From the NCBI GenBank assembly GCA_964628685.1, contig CAZVNM010000001.1, forward strand, positions 609,448 through 673,447: a stretch of 64,000 nt of DNA, given 5' to 3'. The number at the start of each line of letters is the position of its first letter. Position 1 is the first letter of the stretch. Below are positions 42,728 to 50,843 of this stretch, piece by piece. The DNA is from CALMEC01 sp964628685. GTDB lineage: Bacteria > Actinomycetota > Thermoleophilia > Miltoncostaeales > Miltoncostaeaceae. Position numbers and translations under genes: made by a program. The notes below the pieces were generated by a model. The model was not told the origin of the DNA and searched no databases. It worked only from the letters and a program-made list of their open reading frames with translations.

Positions 42728-43921
42728 ATGCCCACGTCCTTCTCGGATCTCGGCGTCAGCGCGCCGGTCGCGAAGGCCCTCGCCAAGCGCGGCATCAAGG
42801 CCCCCTTCAACATCCAGACCCTCGTCATCCCGGACGCCCTCGACGGCGAGGACATCCTCGCCAAGTCGCCCACCGGATCAGGCAAGACGCTGGCGTTCGG
42901 CCTGCCGATCGTGGAGCTCACCGAACCGGAGGACGGGCCCGCGTCGGCGCTCATCCTCGTGCCGACCCGCGAGCTCGCCATCCAGGTGACCGACGAGCTC
43001 GCCACGATCGCCGCGCCGCGGGGGCTCAGCGTCACCGCGGTCTACGGCGGGGTCAGCCTGCCCGCGCAGGCCAAGCGCGCCGCCAAGGCGCACATCCTGG
43101 TCGCCACGCCCGGCCGGCTGACCGACCTCACCGGCCGCGGGCTGGTGAATTTGAGCGGCGTCGACACGTTCGTGCTGGACGAGGCGGACCGCCTGCTGGA
43201 CATGGGCTTCCAGCCGCAGGTGGACCGCATCGTGAAGCTGCTCCCCAGGGAGCGCCAGACGATGTTCTTCTCGGCGACGCTGGACGGCGAGGTCGGTCGA
43301 CTGGCGGTGGCGTACACGCACGAGCCGCGGCGCTACGAGGCCGAGCAACCGCAGGAGCGCCTCACCGGCGAGATCGAGCACCGCTTCGTGCCGGTCACGC
43401 GCGAGACGAAGCTCACGAAGCTGGTGGAGGAGATCTTCGCCGCCAAGGGCCTGGTGCTCGTGTTCGTGCGCACGCGTCGCGGGGCCGACCGCCTGGCCAC
43501 CCGCCTGAAGGCCAACGAGGTGGAGGCCGTCGCGATGCACGGTGACCTGAGCCAGCGTCAGCGCGAGCAGGCGCTGCGGCGGTTCGAGTCCGGCAGGGTG
43601 TCCACCCTCGTGGCGACCGACGTCGCCGCGCGTGGCCTGGACCTGGACGACATCACCCACGTCATCAACTACGACCCGCCGGAGGACCACAAGGCGTACG
43701 TGCACCGGGTGGGCCGGACCGGGCGCGCGGGCCGCAGCGGCACCGGGGTCACGCTCGTCCTGCCGGACGAGGCCGCCGAGCTCAGCCGCGTGGCGGAGCG
43801 TCTGGGGCATCGCGACCAGTTCGAGCAGCACGGGCTGAAGACGGCGGCACCGAAGATCGTCTACTCCACCCGACGCGGTGGCCGGTCGGCGTTCTCACGG
43901 CCCACCGCCCGCCGATCCTGA
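42728..43921 (+). CDS. DEAD-box RNA helicase
   Basis: 397 residues with all main motifs: Q motif (FSDLGVSAPVAKALAKRGIKAPFNIQ), AKSPTGSGKT (Walker A), PTRELAIQ, ATPGRL, VLDEADRLLDMGF (DEAD), SAT, and RGLDLDDITHVINYD and HRVGRTGRAG in the second RecA fold. Short basic tail (RRGGRSAFSRPTARRS). AAAGGAGAA precedes the ATG. A 190-base leader follows the thioesterase gene, so it may be under its own control (cold shock is typical for the family; not shown here). Confidence 0.95.
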   Translation: MPTSFSDLGVSAPVAKALAKRGIKAPFNIQTLVIPDALDGEDILAKSPTGSGKTLAFGLPIVELTEPEDGPASALILVPTRELAIQVTDELATIAAPRGLSVTAVYGGVSLPAQAKRAAKAHILVATPGRLTDLTGRGLVNLSGVDTFVLDEADRLLDMGFQPQVDRIVKLLPRERQTMFFSATLDGEVGRLAVAYTHEPRRYEAEQPQERLTGEIEHRFVPVTRETKLTKLVEEIFAAKGLVLVFVRTRRGADRLATRLKANEVEAVAMHGDLSQRQREQALRRFESGRVSTLVATDVAARGLDLDDITHVINYDPPEDHKAYVHRVGRTGRAGRSGTGVTLVLPDEAAELSRVAERLGHRDQFEQHGLKTAAPKIVYSTRRGGRSAFSRPTARRS

Positions 43922-43926
43922 CCGTG

Positions 43927-43956
43927 GTGTGAGGTCCGTCACGACGGGCCTCACAC
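43927..43956 (+). terminator. Hairpin after the helicase gene
   Basis: GTGTGAGG / CCTCACAC stem plus inner CCGTC / GACGG pairing; no T-run. Confidence 0.55.
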
Positions 43957-43988
43957 GGTGCATCGGGGTCACTCGTCCACCTGCAGGA

Positions 43989-44008
43989 TGCGCCCCTATG
44001 GGCATAAT
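43989..44008 (+). promoter_or_regulatory. Leaderless promoter and PadR operator candidate
   Basis: ATGCGCCC-CTAT-GGGCAT is a near-palindrome (one bulged base) immediately followed by CATAAT at 44003-44008, a good -10 box 6 bases before the ATG at 44015. PadR proteins typically bind such a motif and shut off their own promoter. Confidence 0.5.
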
Positions 44009-44014
44009 GCAGGT

Positions 44015-44422
44015 ATGAGTACACAGAAGGCGCGCCGCGCCGAGACCCCTGAGGTGAACGGACAGCCGCGCAACTGGCTCCAGCCGTTTCTCCTGCTGTC
44101 GCTGGACAGGTGGCAGGCCCATGGGTATGAGCTCATCCGCCGCCTCACCGTCTTCGGCTTCGAGAAGACCGACCCAGGCAGCGTGTACCGCACGCTGCGC
44201 CAGCTGGAGCGTGACGGGCTGCTGGAATCGGACTGGGACACCACCAGCGCCGGCCCGGCACGCCGCACGTACCAGCTGACCGATTCCGGCCGGCTCTACC
44301 TGGAGGGATGGGCCGAGGCCCTGCGCGGCTACCAGCACATGCTGGACGAATTCTTCAACCTCTACCCCGAGGGGGAGGGCGACCGCGGCGATGACGACCG
44401 TGACACCCCGCCCCGCCGGTGA
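44015..44422 (+). CDS. PadR-family transcriptional regulator
   Basis: 135 residues. Winged HTH of PadR type: PFLLLSLDRWQAHGYELIRRLTVFGFEKTDPGSVYRTLRQLERDGLLESDWDTTSAGPARRTYQLTDSGRLYLEGWAEAL. The start at 44015 suits a leaderless transcript because CATAAT stands 6 bases upstream. It precedes the PHA genes by about 90 bases on the same strand, and the same kind of regulator is found beside PHA genes in some actinobacteria, so it may regulate them; only its own operator is visible. Confidence 0.85.
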   Translation: MSTQKARRAETPEVNGQPRNWLQPFLLLSLDRWQAHGYELIRRLTVFGFEKTDPGSVYRTLRQLERDGLLESDWDTTSAGPARRTYQLTDSGRLYLEGWAEALRGYQHMLDEFFNLYPEGEGDRGDDDRDTPPRR

Positions 44423-44515
44423 GATGATTCGCCGCGTCGGGATGCCGGGGCGGCCGCAACTGCAGCGACGCTTCCGACATCGCGGCGGCGCGTCGATCGA
44501 CTGAAGGAGGATCCG

Positions 44516-44947
44516 ATGTCCGAATACCCGGTGGGAAAGACAATCGATGAGCTGAAGGTCGGCGACAGCGCCAGCCTCTCGAAGGCGTTCTCCCAGGAGG
44601 ACATCAACGACTTCGCGCGGATCTCCGGCGACGTCAACCCGGTCCACCTCGACAAGGAGTGGGCGGAGCAGACGATGTTCAAGGGCCGCATCGCACACGG
44701 CCTCATGACCGCCGGTCTCCTGTCGGCCATCTTCGGCACGAAGCTGCCGGGCACCGGCGCCATCTACATGTCGCAGTCGCTCAAGTGGCTGGCCCCGGTC
44801 TACCCGGGTGACGAGCTGACGGCGACCGTGACGGTCAAGGAGATCGTGCCCGAGAAGAACCGCGCCGTGTTCGACACGGTCGTCAAGTGCGGTGACAAGG
44901 ACATCATCGTCGGCGAGGCGCTCATCATGCCCCGCAAGGCGGACTAG
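44516..44947 (+). CDS. MaoC-type (R)-specific enoyl-CoA hydratase (PhaJ-like)
   Basis: 143 residues. The hydratase-2 motif is present: FARISGDVNPVHLDKEWAEQTMFKGRIAHGLMTAGL (about 33-67; Asp and His catalytic dyad). Converts crotonyl-type enoyl-CoA from beta-oxidation to (R)-3-hydroxyacyl-CoA, the substrate of PHA synthase. AAGGAGGATCC lies just before the ATG. It starts the gene trio PhaJ-PhaB-PhaC with 8- and 49-base gaps. Confidence 0.88.
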   Translation: MSEYPVGKTIDELKVGDSASLSKAFSQEDINDFARISGDVNPVHLDKEWAEQTMFKGRIAHGLMTAGLLSAIFGTKLPGTGAIYMSQSLKWLAPVYPGDELTATVTVKEIVPEKNRAVFDTVVKCGDKDIIVGEALIMPRKAD

Positions 44948-44955
44948 GAGCGCTC

Positions 44956-45699
44956 ATGGCATCGGAACTCAAGGATCAGGTCGTCCTCGTCACCGGCGGT
45001 GTCCGGGGGATCGGACTCGCCATCGCGGACCTGTTCGCGAACGAGGGCGCACGGGTGGCCGCGGGCTACTCACGCAACGGCGCGGCAGCCGAGGCGTTCA
45101 TGGAGCGCTACGCGGACCGCGGCGCGTCCATCCACCAGGGCGCCATCGAAGACCCCGCCGACTGTGAGCGGGTGGTCGAGGAGGTCATCAGCCGGCACGG
45201 ACGTCTGGACGTCCTGGTCAACAACGCCGGCGTGACGATGGACCACACCATCGGCAAGATGACGCCGGAGGAGTGGGACTACGTCATCCGGGTCAACCTG
45301 GGCGGCGCGTTCAACATGTGCCGTGCGGCACTCCCGCAGATGAAGAGCCAGGGATACGGCCGCATCGTCAACATCAGCTCGGTCATCGCCGAGCGCGGCA
45401 ACATCGGGCAGGCGAACTTCGCCGCGTCCAAGGCGGGTCTCTTCGGCCTGACGATGAGCCTGGCCCTCGAGACGGCCAATAAGGGCATCACGGTCAACTG
45501 CGTGGCGCCCGGCTTCATCGAGAGCGAACACTCGTCGTCGCTGCCCGAGGAGGACATGCGACGTGTCATGGACAGCATCCCGGTGCGCCGGCTCGGACGG
45601 CCCGAGGAGGTCGCGCGCGTCGTGCTGTTCCTCGCGGAGCCCGCATCCGCCTACATCACCGGACAGGCCTACTCGATCAACGGCGGACTGAACATGTGA
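44956..45699 (+). CDS. SDR reductase, PhaB/FabG-like, catalytic Tyr replaced by Phe
   Basis: 247 residues. Rossmann motif TGGVRGIG (14-21), NNAG (about 91-94), Ser-containing strand (GRIVNISSVIAERG) and Lys159 are normal, but the catalytic Tyr of YxxxK is Phe155 (GQANFAASKAG). The C-terminal motif GFIESEHSSSLPEEDMRR and NGGLNM end is FabG/PhaB-like. By context it should reduce acetoacetyl-CoA to (R)-3-hydroxybutyryl-CoA with NADPH. The Phe makes catalysis by the standard mechanism doubtful. Confidence 0.9.
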   Translation: MASELKDQVVLVTGGVRGIGLAIADLFANEGARVAAGYSRNGAAAEAFMERYADRGASIHQGAIEDPADCERVVEEVISRHGRLDVLVNNAGVTMDHTIGKMTPEEWDYVIRVNLGGAFNMCRAALPQMKSQGYGRIVNISSVIAERGNIGQANFAASKAGLFGLTMSLALETANKGITVNCVAPGFIESEHSSSLPEEDMRRVMDSIPVRRLGRPEEVARVVLFLAEPASAYITGQAYSINGGLNM

Positions 45700-45748
45700 G
45701 TGGTCCGGCCCTGACCGGCCGGGTGCCCCCCGAAGCTTGGAGACCGAC

Positions 45749-47464
45749 ATGAGCTCGACCAACGATTCCGGATCGACGACACCGAACCCGTTCATGCAGG
45801 GCCTCGAGGACCCGATGGCCAGGCTCGACCCCATGGGCCTGGGACGGGCCTTCGTGGACGCGATCGTCAACGTCGCACAGAAGCCCGACACCGTCATGGC
45901 GGCGGCCACCAAGTACGCATCGGACGTGCTGTCGGCGGGCACCGCCGCGGCCGCCCGCGCGATGGGGATGGAGAGCGAGGGCCCGGTGGCGCCCTCCCCC
46001 AAGGACCGGCGGTTCAAGGACCCCTCGTGGGACCAGAACCCCGGCTACTTCCTGCTGCTGCAGAACTACCTGCTGTGGGGCAGGCTGGTCAACGAACTGG
46101 TGGACGCCGCCGAGCTGTCCGACCACGACCACGAGAAGGCGATGTTCAGCGCCGAGATCATGATCGATGCGCTGGCACCGACCAACTTCCTGCTCACCAA
46201 CCCGGCCGCGACGAAGAAGGCGATGGAGACGGGTGGCGCCAGCGTCGTGCGCGGTGCGCGGCAGTTCCTCGACGACGTCGCCACCAACGAAGGGCTGCCC
46301 CGCATGGTCGAGGCGGACCACTTCGAGGTGGGCAAGGACCTCGCGTGCTCGCCGGGCAAGGTCGTCTTCCGCAACAGCCTGATGGAGCTGATCCAGTACT
46401 CGCCGAAGACCGACAAGGTCCACGAGACGCCGATCCTCATCAGCCCGCCGTGGATCAACAAGTACTACATCGTCGACCTCTCGCCCGGTCGCAGCTTCGT
46501 GCAGTGGGCGGTCGAGCACGGGCACACCGTCTTCTCGATCAGCTACCACAACCCCACGGCCGCCGACCGCGACGTGTCGATGGACGATTACCTGAACCTG
46601 GGGCCGCTCACCGCGATCGACGTGATCGAGGACATCACGGGCCAGAAGCAGGTCAACCTGGTGGGCATCTGCCTGGGCGGAACGCTCACCGCGATGCTTC
46701 TGACCTACCTGGCCCACAAGCGCCAGAAGCGGGTCAAGGCGGCGACGTTCCTCAACACGCTGCTCGACTTCAGCAACCCGGGCCGCCTGGGCGCGGTCAC
46801 CGACGAGCCGTCGATCGAGCACCTCGAGCACCTGATGTCGGCGCGCGGGTTCCTCGAGTCCAGCGAGATGATGAACACGTTCACGTTCATGCGCAGCAAC
46901 GACCTCATCTGGAACTACGCGGTCAACAACTGGCTGATGGGTGAGCCGCCGCCGCCGTTCGACATCCTCTCGTGGAACAGCGACGGCACCCGCATGCCGG
47001 CCAAGATGCACTCGCACTACGTGCGGTCGTGCTACCTCCACAACAAGTTCGCGAAGGGCGAGATGGTCGCCAACGACGTCACGCTCGACCCGTCCAAGGT
47101 GAAGGAGGACATCTACATCCTGGCCGCCCAGGAGGACCACATCACCCCGTGGAAGGGCAGCTACCTCACCACCCGGGTGCTGGGCAACGCCACGCGGCAC
47201 TTCGTGCTGAGCTCGGCCGGTCACATCGCCGGCATCGTCAACCCGCCCACGCCGAAGGCCTGGTACCGGACCGGCGACAAGTCGCTGCCGGAGGACCCGA
47301 ACGCGTGGTACGAGTCGACCGAGCTGCACCAGGGCTCGTGGTGGGAGGACTGGGCCGAGTGGGCGAAGAGCCGCGGCGGCAAGATGATCGACCCGCCGCC
47401 GATGGGAAGCGACGAGCACAAGGTGCTGGGCGACGCGCCGGGCACCTACGTGATGGAGAAGTAG
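45749..47464 (+). CDS. phaC: Polyhydroxyalkanoate synthase (class I-like PhaC)
   Basis: 571 residues from the ATG at 45749 (TGGAGA upstream; TTG at 45737 possible). N-terminal PhaC_N domain (about 70-240; WDQNPGYFLLLQNYLLWGRLVNELVD). Lipase box-like GICLGG with nucleophile Cys308; Asp in AAQEDHITPW and His in SAGHIAGIVNPP complete the triad. Class I length and the absence of an adjacent phaE support a one-subunit synthase. It polymerises (R)-3-hydroxyacyl-CoA on the granule surface. Followed by an intrinsic terminator. Confidence 0.95.
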   Translation: MSSTNDSGSTTPNPFMQGLEDPMARLDPMGLGRAFVDAIVNVAQKPDTVMAAATKYASDVLSAGTAAAARAMGMESEGPVAPSPKDRRFKDPSWDQNPGYFLLLQNYLLWGRLVNELVDAAELSDHDHEKAMFSAEIMIDALAPTNFLLTNPAATKKAMETGGASVVRGARQFLDDVATNEGLPRMVEADHFEVGKDLACSPGKVVFRNSLMELIQYSPKTDKVHETPILISPPWINKYYIVDLSPGRSFVQWAVEHGHTVFSISYHNPTAADRDVSMDDYLNLGPLTAIDVIEDITGQKQVNLVGICLGGTLTAMLLTYLAHKRQKRVKAATFLNTLLDFSNPGRLGAVTDEPSIEHLEHLMSARGFLESSEMMNTFTFMRSNDLIWNYAVNNWLMGEPPPPFDILSWNSDGTRMPAKMHSHYVRSCYLHNKFAKGEMVANDVTLDPSKVKEDIYILAAQEDHITPWKGSYLTTRVLGNATRHFVLSSAGHIAGIVNPPTPKAWYRTGDKSLPEDPNAWYESTELHQGSWWEDWAEWAKSRGGKMIDPPPMGSDEHKVLGDAPGTYVMEK

Positions 47465-47490
47465 CGCAGGGCACATCCGCGCGTTGGTCC

Positions 47491-47531
47491 GACGGGCCCG
47501 TCACCTCCGGTGGCGGGCCCGTCGCGTTTTT
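47491..47531 (+). terminator. Intrinsic terminator after phaC
   Basis: 10-bp perfect stem GACGGGCCCG / CGGGCCCGTC with GCGTTTTT tail. Confidence 0.85.
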
Positions 47532-47535
47532 CGCG

Positions 47536-48207
47536 TCAGCCCGCGATCCGCACGCCGACGGCGAAGCCGTCCTCCAACGGCAGCATGGTGGTGCGAAACC
47601 GCGGCGAGTCGGCCAGCGCACGGTTGAACGTGCGGATGCCGTCGACCACCGGGGGATCGTCACCCGCGCCCGGGGCCGCCGCCCGGCGGAAGACGTTGTC
47701 ACCGATCACCGTGCCGCCGACGCGGAGGTTGCGCTCGGCCCACGTCAGATACGCCGGGTAGCCCGACTTGTCGGCGTCGATGAAGACCAGGTCGAAGGGG
47801 CCCTCCGCCTCGATGGCGGGCAGGTTGGCCAGGGCGGGCCCCACGTGCAGCTGCACGAGGTGATCGACCCCCGCGAGCCGGAACGCGTCGGCCGCCACCG
47901 CGGCATGCCGCGGGTCGACCTCGAACGTGTGGAGCACGCCGTCCGGCGGAAGCGCGCGGGCCAGGCACACGCCGGAGTAACCGGCCAGGGTGCCGATCTC
48001 GACGATGCGGCGCGCCCCCGCCATGCGTGCCAGCACCTCCAGGTGCCGGCCCTCGAACGGGCCGAGTGCGATCGTCGGGAGCCCGGCCCGGTCGCTTCGC
48101 CGACGGATCTCGGCCAGCACGTCGTCCTCGGGAAGCAGCAGGTCGTGCACGTACGGGGCGATCGCGGGATCGACCGCCGAGAAGCCCTTGCCCCCGCCGT
48201 CGATCAC
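47536..48207 (-). CDS. Class I O-methyltransferase (COMT-like)
   Basis: 223 residues; GTG start at 48207 directly after the stop of the upstream gene. AdoMet motif IVEIGTLAGYSGVCLARALPPDGVLHTFEVDP (about 67-98), VFIDADKSGYPAYL with the metal Asp, and GGTVIGDNVF. Methylates a hydroxyl of a small molecule, likely cation-dependent; substrate unknown. Confidence 0.9.
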   Translation of the reverse strand: MIDGGGKGFSAVDPAIAPYVHDLLLPEDDVLAEIRRRSDRAGLPTIALGPFEGRHLEVLARMAGARRIVEIGTLAGYSGVCLARALPPDGVLHTFEVDPRHAAVAADAFRLAGVDHLVQLHVGPALANLPAIEAEGPFDLVFIDADKSGYPAYLTWAERNLRVGGTVIGDNVFRRAAAPGAGDDPPVVDGIRTFNRALADSPRFRTTMLPLEDGFAVGVRIAG

Positions 48208-48435
48208 CTAGGTGGAGCTGCGGTCGATGCCGCCCACGAAGTAGACGACCGGCACGAGCCCCGCAGTGTTGGCCAGGGCGATCGCCGCCGCCCACAGTCG
48301 CTTCGACCCGCGCACCTGCGACGCGGGACGCCGCACCAGGTCCACCAACGCCGTCGCGCGCAGCGACAGGTCCACCACGGCCACCACCGCGATCGTCCGT
48401 CGAGCCCGGGGAGAGAGATCGGCCCATTTCTGCAT
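48208..48435 (-). CDS. Small PLDc_N-like membrane protein
   Basis: 75 residues from the ATG at 48435 (AGGAGG 8 bases upstream). Two hydrophobic helices (TIAVVAVVDLSLRATALVDLV and LWAAAIALANTAGLVPVVYFV) with the RGSKRLW turn typical of the PLDc_N domain. Its stop abuts the GTG of the methyltransferase gene. Function unknown. Confidence 0.75.
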   Translation of the reverse strand: MQKWADLSPRARRTIAVVAVVDLSLRATALVDLVRRPASQVRGSKRLWAAAIALANTAGLVPVVYFVGGIDRSST

Positions 48436-48552
48436 CGCGGACACCTCCTGTCGGTGGGGACGACGCCAACGTTACCGCGGCGGATGACGCGCCTCGACCG
48501 CCGCGGCCCGCCCACGACGTCCCGGGCCGACGCGTGCGGCCATCCCCTGCCC

Positions 48553-48579
48553 ATGTCAGATGAATCGACCGGCACCACG
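48553..48579 (-). repeat. 27-bp dispersed repeat, copy 2
   Basis: Reverse complement of 8822-8848 over 27 bases. Intergenic, between the PLDc_N gene and the phasin promoter. Confidence 0.6.
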
Positions 48580-48713
48580 GCTGACGCCGGGCCGACGCGG
48601 ACCGTCGGAGCCGGGACCCACCCAAGTCCCGCGATCCCAGTCCCTGAGTGGGTTTCCCACCTCCGTCCACCACCGTGTGGGCCACGCCGTCGGAGATTTC
48701 TTCCGCCGGGTGC

Positions 48714-48743
48714 TTGACATTGTGGGCGGATGCGTACTATATT
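48714..48743 (+). promoter_or_regulatory. Sigma-70-type promoter of the phasin gene
   Basis: TTGACA at 48714-48719 and TATATT at 48738-48743 (18-base spacer); TACTAT at 48735 gives a second reading. Strong and unusual in this GC-rich DNA. It starts about 40 bases before the phasin ATG. The rest of the 48436-48713 gap shows only the repeat. Confidence 0.65.
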
Positions 48744-48785
48744 GATCGCACCCCCTGATGAACCAGACCCAGATCGGAGCCGAAA

Positions 48786-49100
48786 ATGGCGAACACCACT
48801 CTTGACTACACCAAGGCCGCCCAGGAGAAGACCCTCGAGGCCATCAAGCAGGGCCAGTCGGTCCTCGTCGAGGCCGTCGCCGCGTGGGCGCAGGCCGCTG
48901 AGAAGTCCATCCCCAGCCTCCCGGCCATCCCGGCCATGCCGGAGCTCCCCAAGGGCGCCGTCCCGACGCCGGAGGAGGCCGTCAAGGTGACGTTCGACTT
49001 CTACAACGACGTGCTCGAGGCCAACCGCAAGTTCGCGAACGACGTGCTCGCCGCCGCGGCTCCGGTCCTCAAGGCCACCCCCAAGACCGCCTCCAAGTAG
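48786..49100 (+). CDS. Phasin-like PHA granule protein
   Basis: 104 residues. Helical, amphipathic: YTKAAQEKTLEAIKQGQSVLVEAVAAWAQAAE, then VTFDFYNDVLEANRKFANDVLAAAAPVL; a Pro-rich turn lies in the middle (SIPSLPAIPAMPELPKGAVPTP). The EANRKFANDVLAAA stretch is common in actinobacterial phasins. Coats the PHA granule surface and limits its size. The strong TTGACA/TATATT promoter suits an abundant protein. First gene of a three-gene run with the HTH regulator and the PhaF-like gene. Confidence 0.85.
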   Translation: MANTTLDYTKAAQEKTLEAIKQGQSVLVEAVAAWAQAAEKSIPSLPAIPAMPELPKGAVPTPEEAVKVTFDFYNDVLEANRKFANDVLAAAAPVLKATPKTASK

Positions 49101-49133
49101 TTCGGGCGCGTCTCCGCCGAGCTCTTCAGCACG

Positions 49134-49535
49134 ATGACCACAGCCAATGACCCCTGGCAGGCCGGCGTCGAGGAGCTCGGCCGCTTCATCCACACCCAGC
49201 GCAAGCTCGCGAAGCTCTCGCTTCGCGAGCTCGCCGGGTTGACCGACCTGTCCAACGCGTACCTCAGCCAGCTCGAGCGTGGGCTCCACGAGCCCTCGAT
49301 GCGGGTGATCAACTCGATCGCCAAGGCACTCGACCTGTCCGCCGAGACGCTCCTGCGACAGGCCGGGATGTTCTCGCAGGAGTCTCCGTCCTCGGACGAG
49401 CCGCCGGCACCGATCGAGGATTCCATCCTCGCCGATGCCCGCCTCACCCAGGCACAGAAGGACGCCCTTCTGGCCGTCTACCGGGGATTCCGCACCGCGG
49501 AGCCGACGACCCCCTCGGATGAGTCCGAGGCGTGA
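49134..49535 (+). CDS. HTH (Xre-type) regulator in the phasin operon
   Basis: 133 residues. An HTH_3/Cro-type domain occupies 14-75 (LGRFIHTQRKLAKLSLRELAGLTDLSNAYLSQLERGLHEPSMRVINSIAKALDLSAETLLRQAG). The acidic C-terminus (FSQESPSSDEPPAP) has no recognised motif. By position, between phasin genes, it is probably the PHA-responsive repressor, by analogy with PhaR/PhaQ-type autoregulators, though its sequence family is different. Confidence 0.85.
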   Translation: MTTANDPWQAGVEELGRFIHTQRKLAKLSLRELAGLTDLSNAYLSQLERGLHEPSMRVINSIAKALDLSAETLLRQAGMFSQESPSSDEPPAPIEDSILADARLTQAQKDALLAVYRGFRTAEPTTPSDESEA

Positions 49536-49575
49536 TCGTCGCCCCGCCGTTCCCGACGATCCACAAGGAGTGACC

Positions 49576-50779
49576 GTGGCACCGACGACAACCTCAGATG
49601 TGACGGCCGCGAACGTTCGCGCCATCGACGCGGTCACCCTGTCCAAGCTCGCCTTCCTCGATGTCGCCCGCGCGATCGGCACGATGCTGAGCCCGGCGGC
49701 CCGACGGACCATGCCGCTCGCGCTCACCGGGTACCAGAACTCGATCGAGGCCTGGGACCTCTACGTCCGTGCGCAGCGCGAGTACGCGCTCGCGCTCGTC
49801 GCCCGCACGCCGCAGATCGCCCGTGAGGTGATCGACGTCACCCCGAAGGCCATCGAGGCCGTCAGCTCCGCCGCCGTCGACACGGTCGAGGCGGCCGTCG
49901 ACCGGGCAGAGGCCGCGATGGACGAGGCACTGGCCGCCGTCTCCCCCACGACGACGAAGCCCGCCAAGCCGGTCGCGAAGGCGACGCCGGCAAAGCCCGC
50001 GGCCACGACCGAGCCCGTCAAGACCGAGCCGAAGCCGGCCGCGAAGGCCGCGCCCGCAAAGCCCGCCGCGACGGTCGCGAAGCCCGAGCCCGCCAAGCCC
50101 GCCGCACCGGTGGCCACGACGGAGCCCGTCAAGACCGAGCCGAAGCCGGAGCCCGCAAAGCCCGCCACGCCCGTGGCCAAGGCGGAGCCGGTCAAGGATG
50201 AGCCGAAGCCGGCCACAACGGCCGCGCCCGCGAAGCCCGCCGCACCGGTGGCCACGACCGAGCCGAAGTCGGAGCCCACAACGGCGACCGCGAAGACCGC
50301 ACCCACCAAGCCCGCGGCCAAGACCGAACCGAAGCCAGAGCCCACAACGGCGACCGCGAAGTCCGCGCCCGCCAAGCCCGCGGCAAAGAGCGAGCCCGTC
50401 AAGTCTGAGCCGAAGCCGGCCGCAACGGCGACCGCGAAGACCGCGCCCGCCAAGCCGGCGGCCAAGACCGAGCCCGTCAAGTCCGAGCCGAAGCCGGCCG
50501 CAACGACCGCGCCCACCAAGCCCGCGACGCCCGCGGCCAAGACCAAGCCGGCCAAGACCGAGCCGAAGTCGGAGCCCACGACGGCAACGACCCCGGCCGC
50601 CAAGGCCGAGGCCACCAAGCCCGCCGCGAAGGCGGAAACTGCGCCGCAGGCGGAGACCCTCCCCCTGGGGGAGACGGACGCGAAGCCCGCCCCCCAAGCG
50701 CGCCGCGGCCAAGCGTCCCGCCGCTGCGAAGACGGCGAAGCCGCGCGCGACGCGCCGCAGCACCAAGCCGACCGACTGA
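49576..50779 (+). CDS. PhaF-like protein: phasin-type head and Lys/Pro/Ala-rich histone-like tail (frameshift)
   Basis: GTG start at 49576 with AAGGAG upstream. Residues 1-125 form a phasin-like helical head (LSKLAFLDVARAIGTMLS...EAWDLYVRAQREYALALVARTPQIAREVIDV). The next 240 residues are a low-complexity tail of KPAA / KTEPKPA units, as in PhaF and histone H1-like proteins that bind DNA and granules together. A C6 run at 50690-50695 shifts the frame: the long frame continues into the convergent ketoacyl synthase gene, whereas the other frame gives the natural ending (AAAKRPAAAKTAKPRATRRSTKPTD), stop at 50779. Likely roles are granule segregation and coating. Partition function is inferred. 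Confidence 0.75.
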
Positions 50780-50793
50780 GCATTCGGTCGCCC

Positions 50794-50833
50794 GCTCGCC
50801 CCGCGCGGTCCATGCCCGCGCGGGGTTGCGAGC
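50794..50833. terminator. Hairpin between convergent PhaF-like and ketoacyl synthase genes
   Basis: GCTCGC / GCGAGC outer and CCCCGCGCGG / CCGCGCGGGG inner arms, 7-base loop. Bidirectional. Confidence 0.65.
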
Positions 50834-50843
50834 GAGACGCGGG

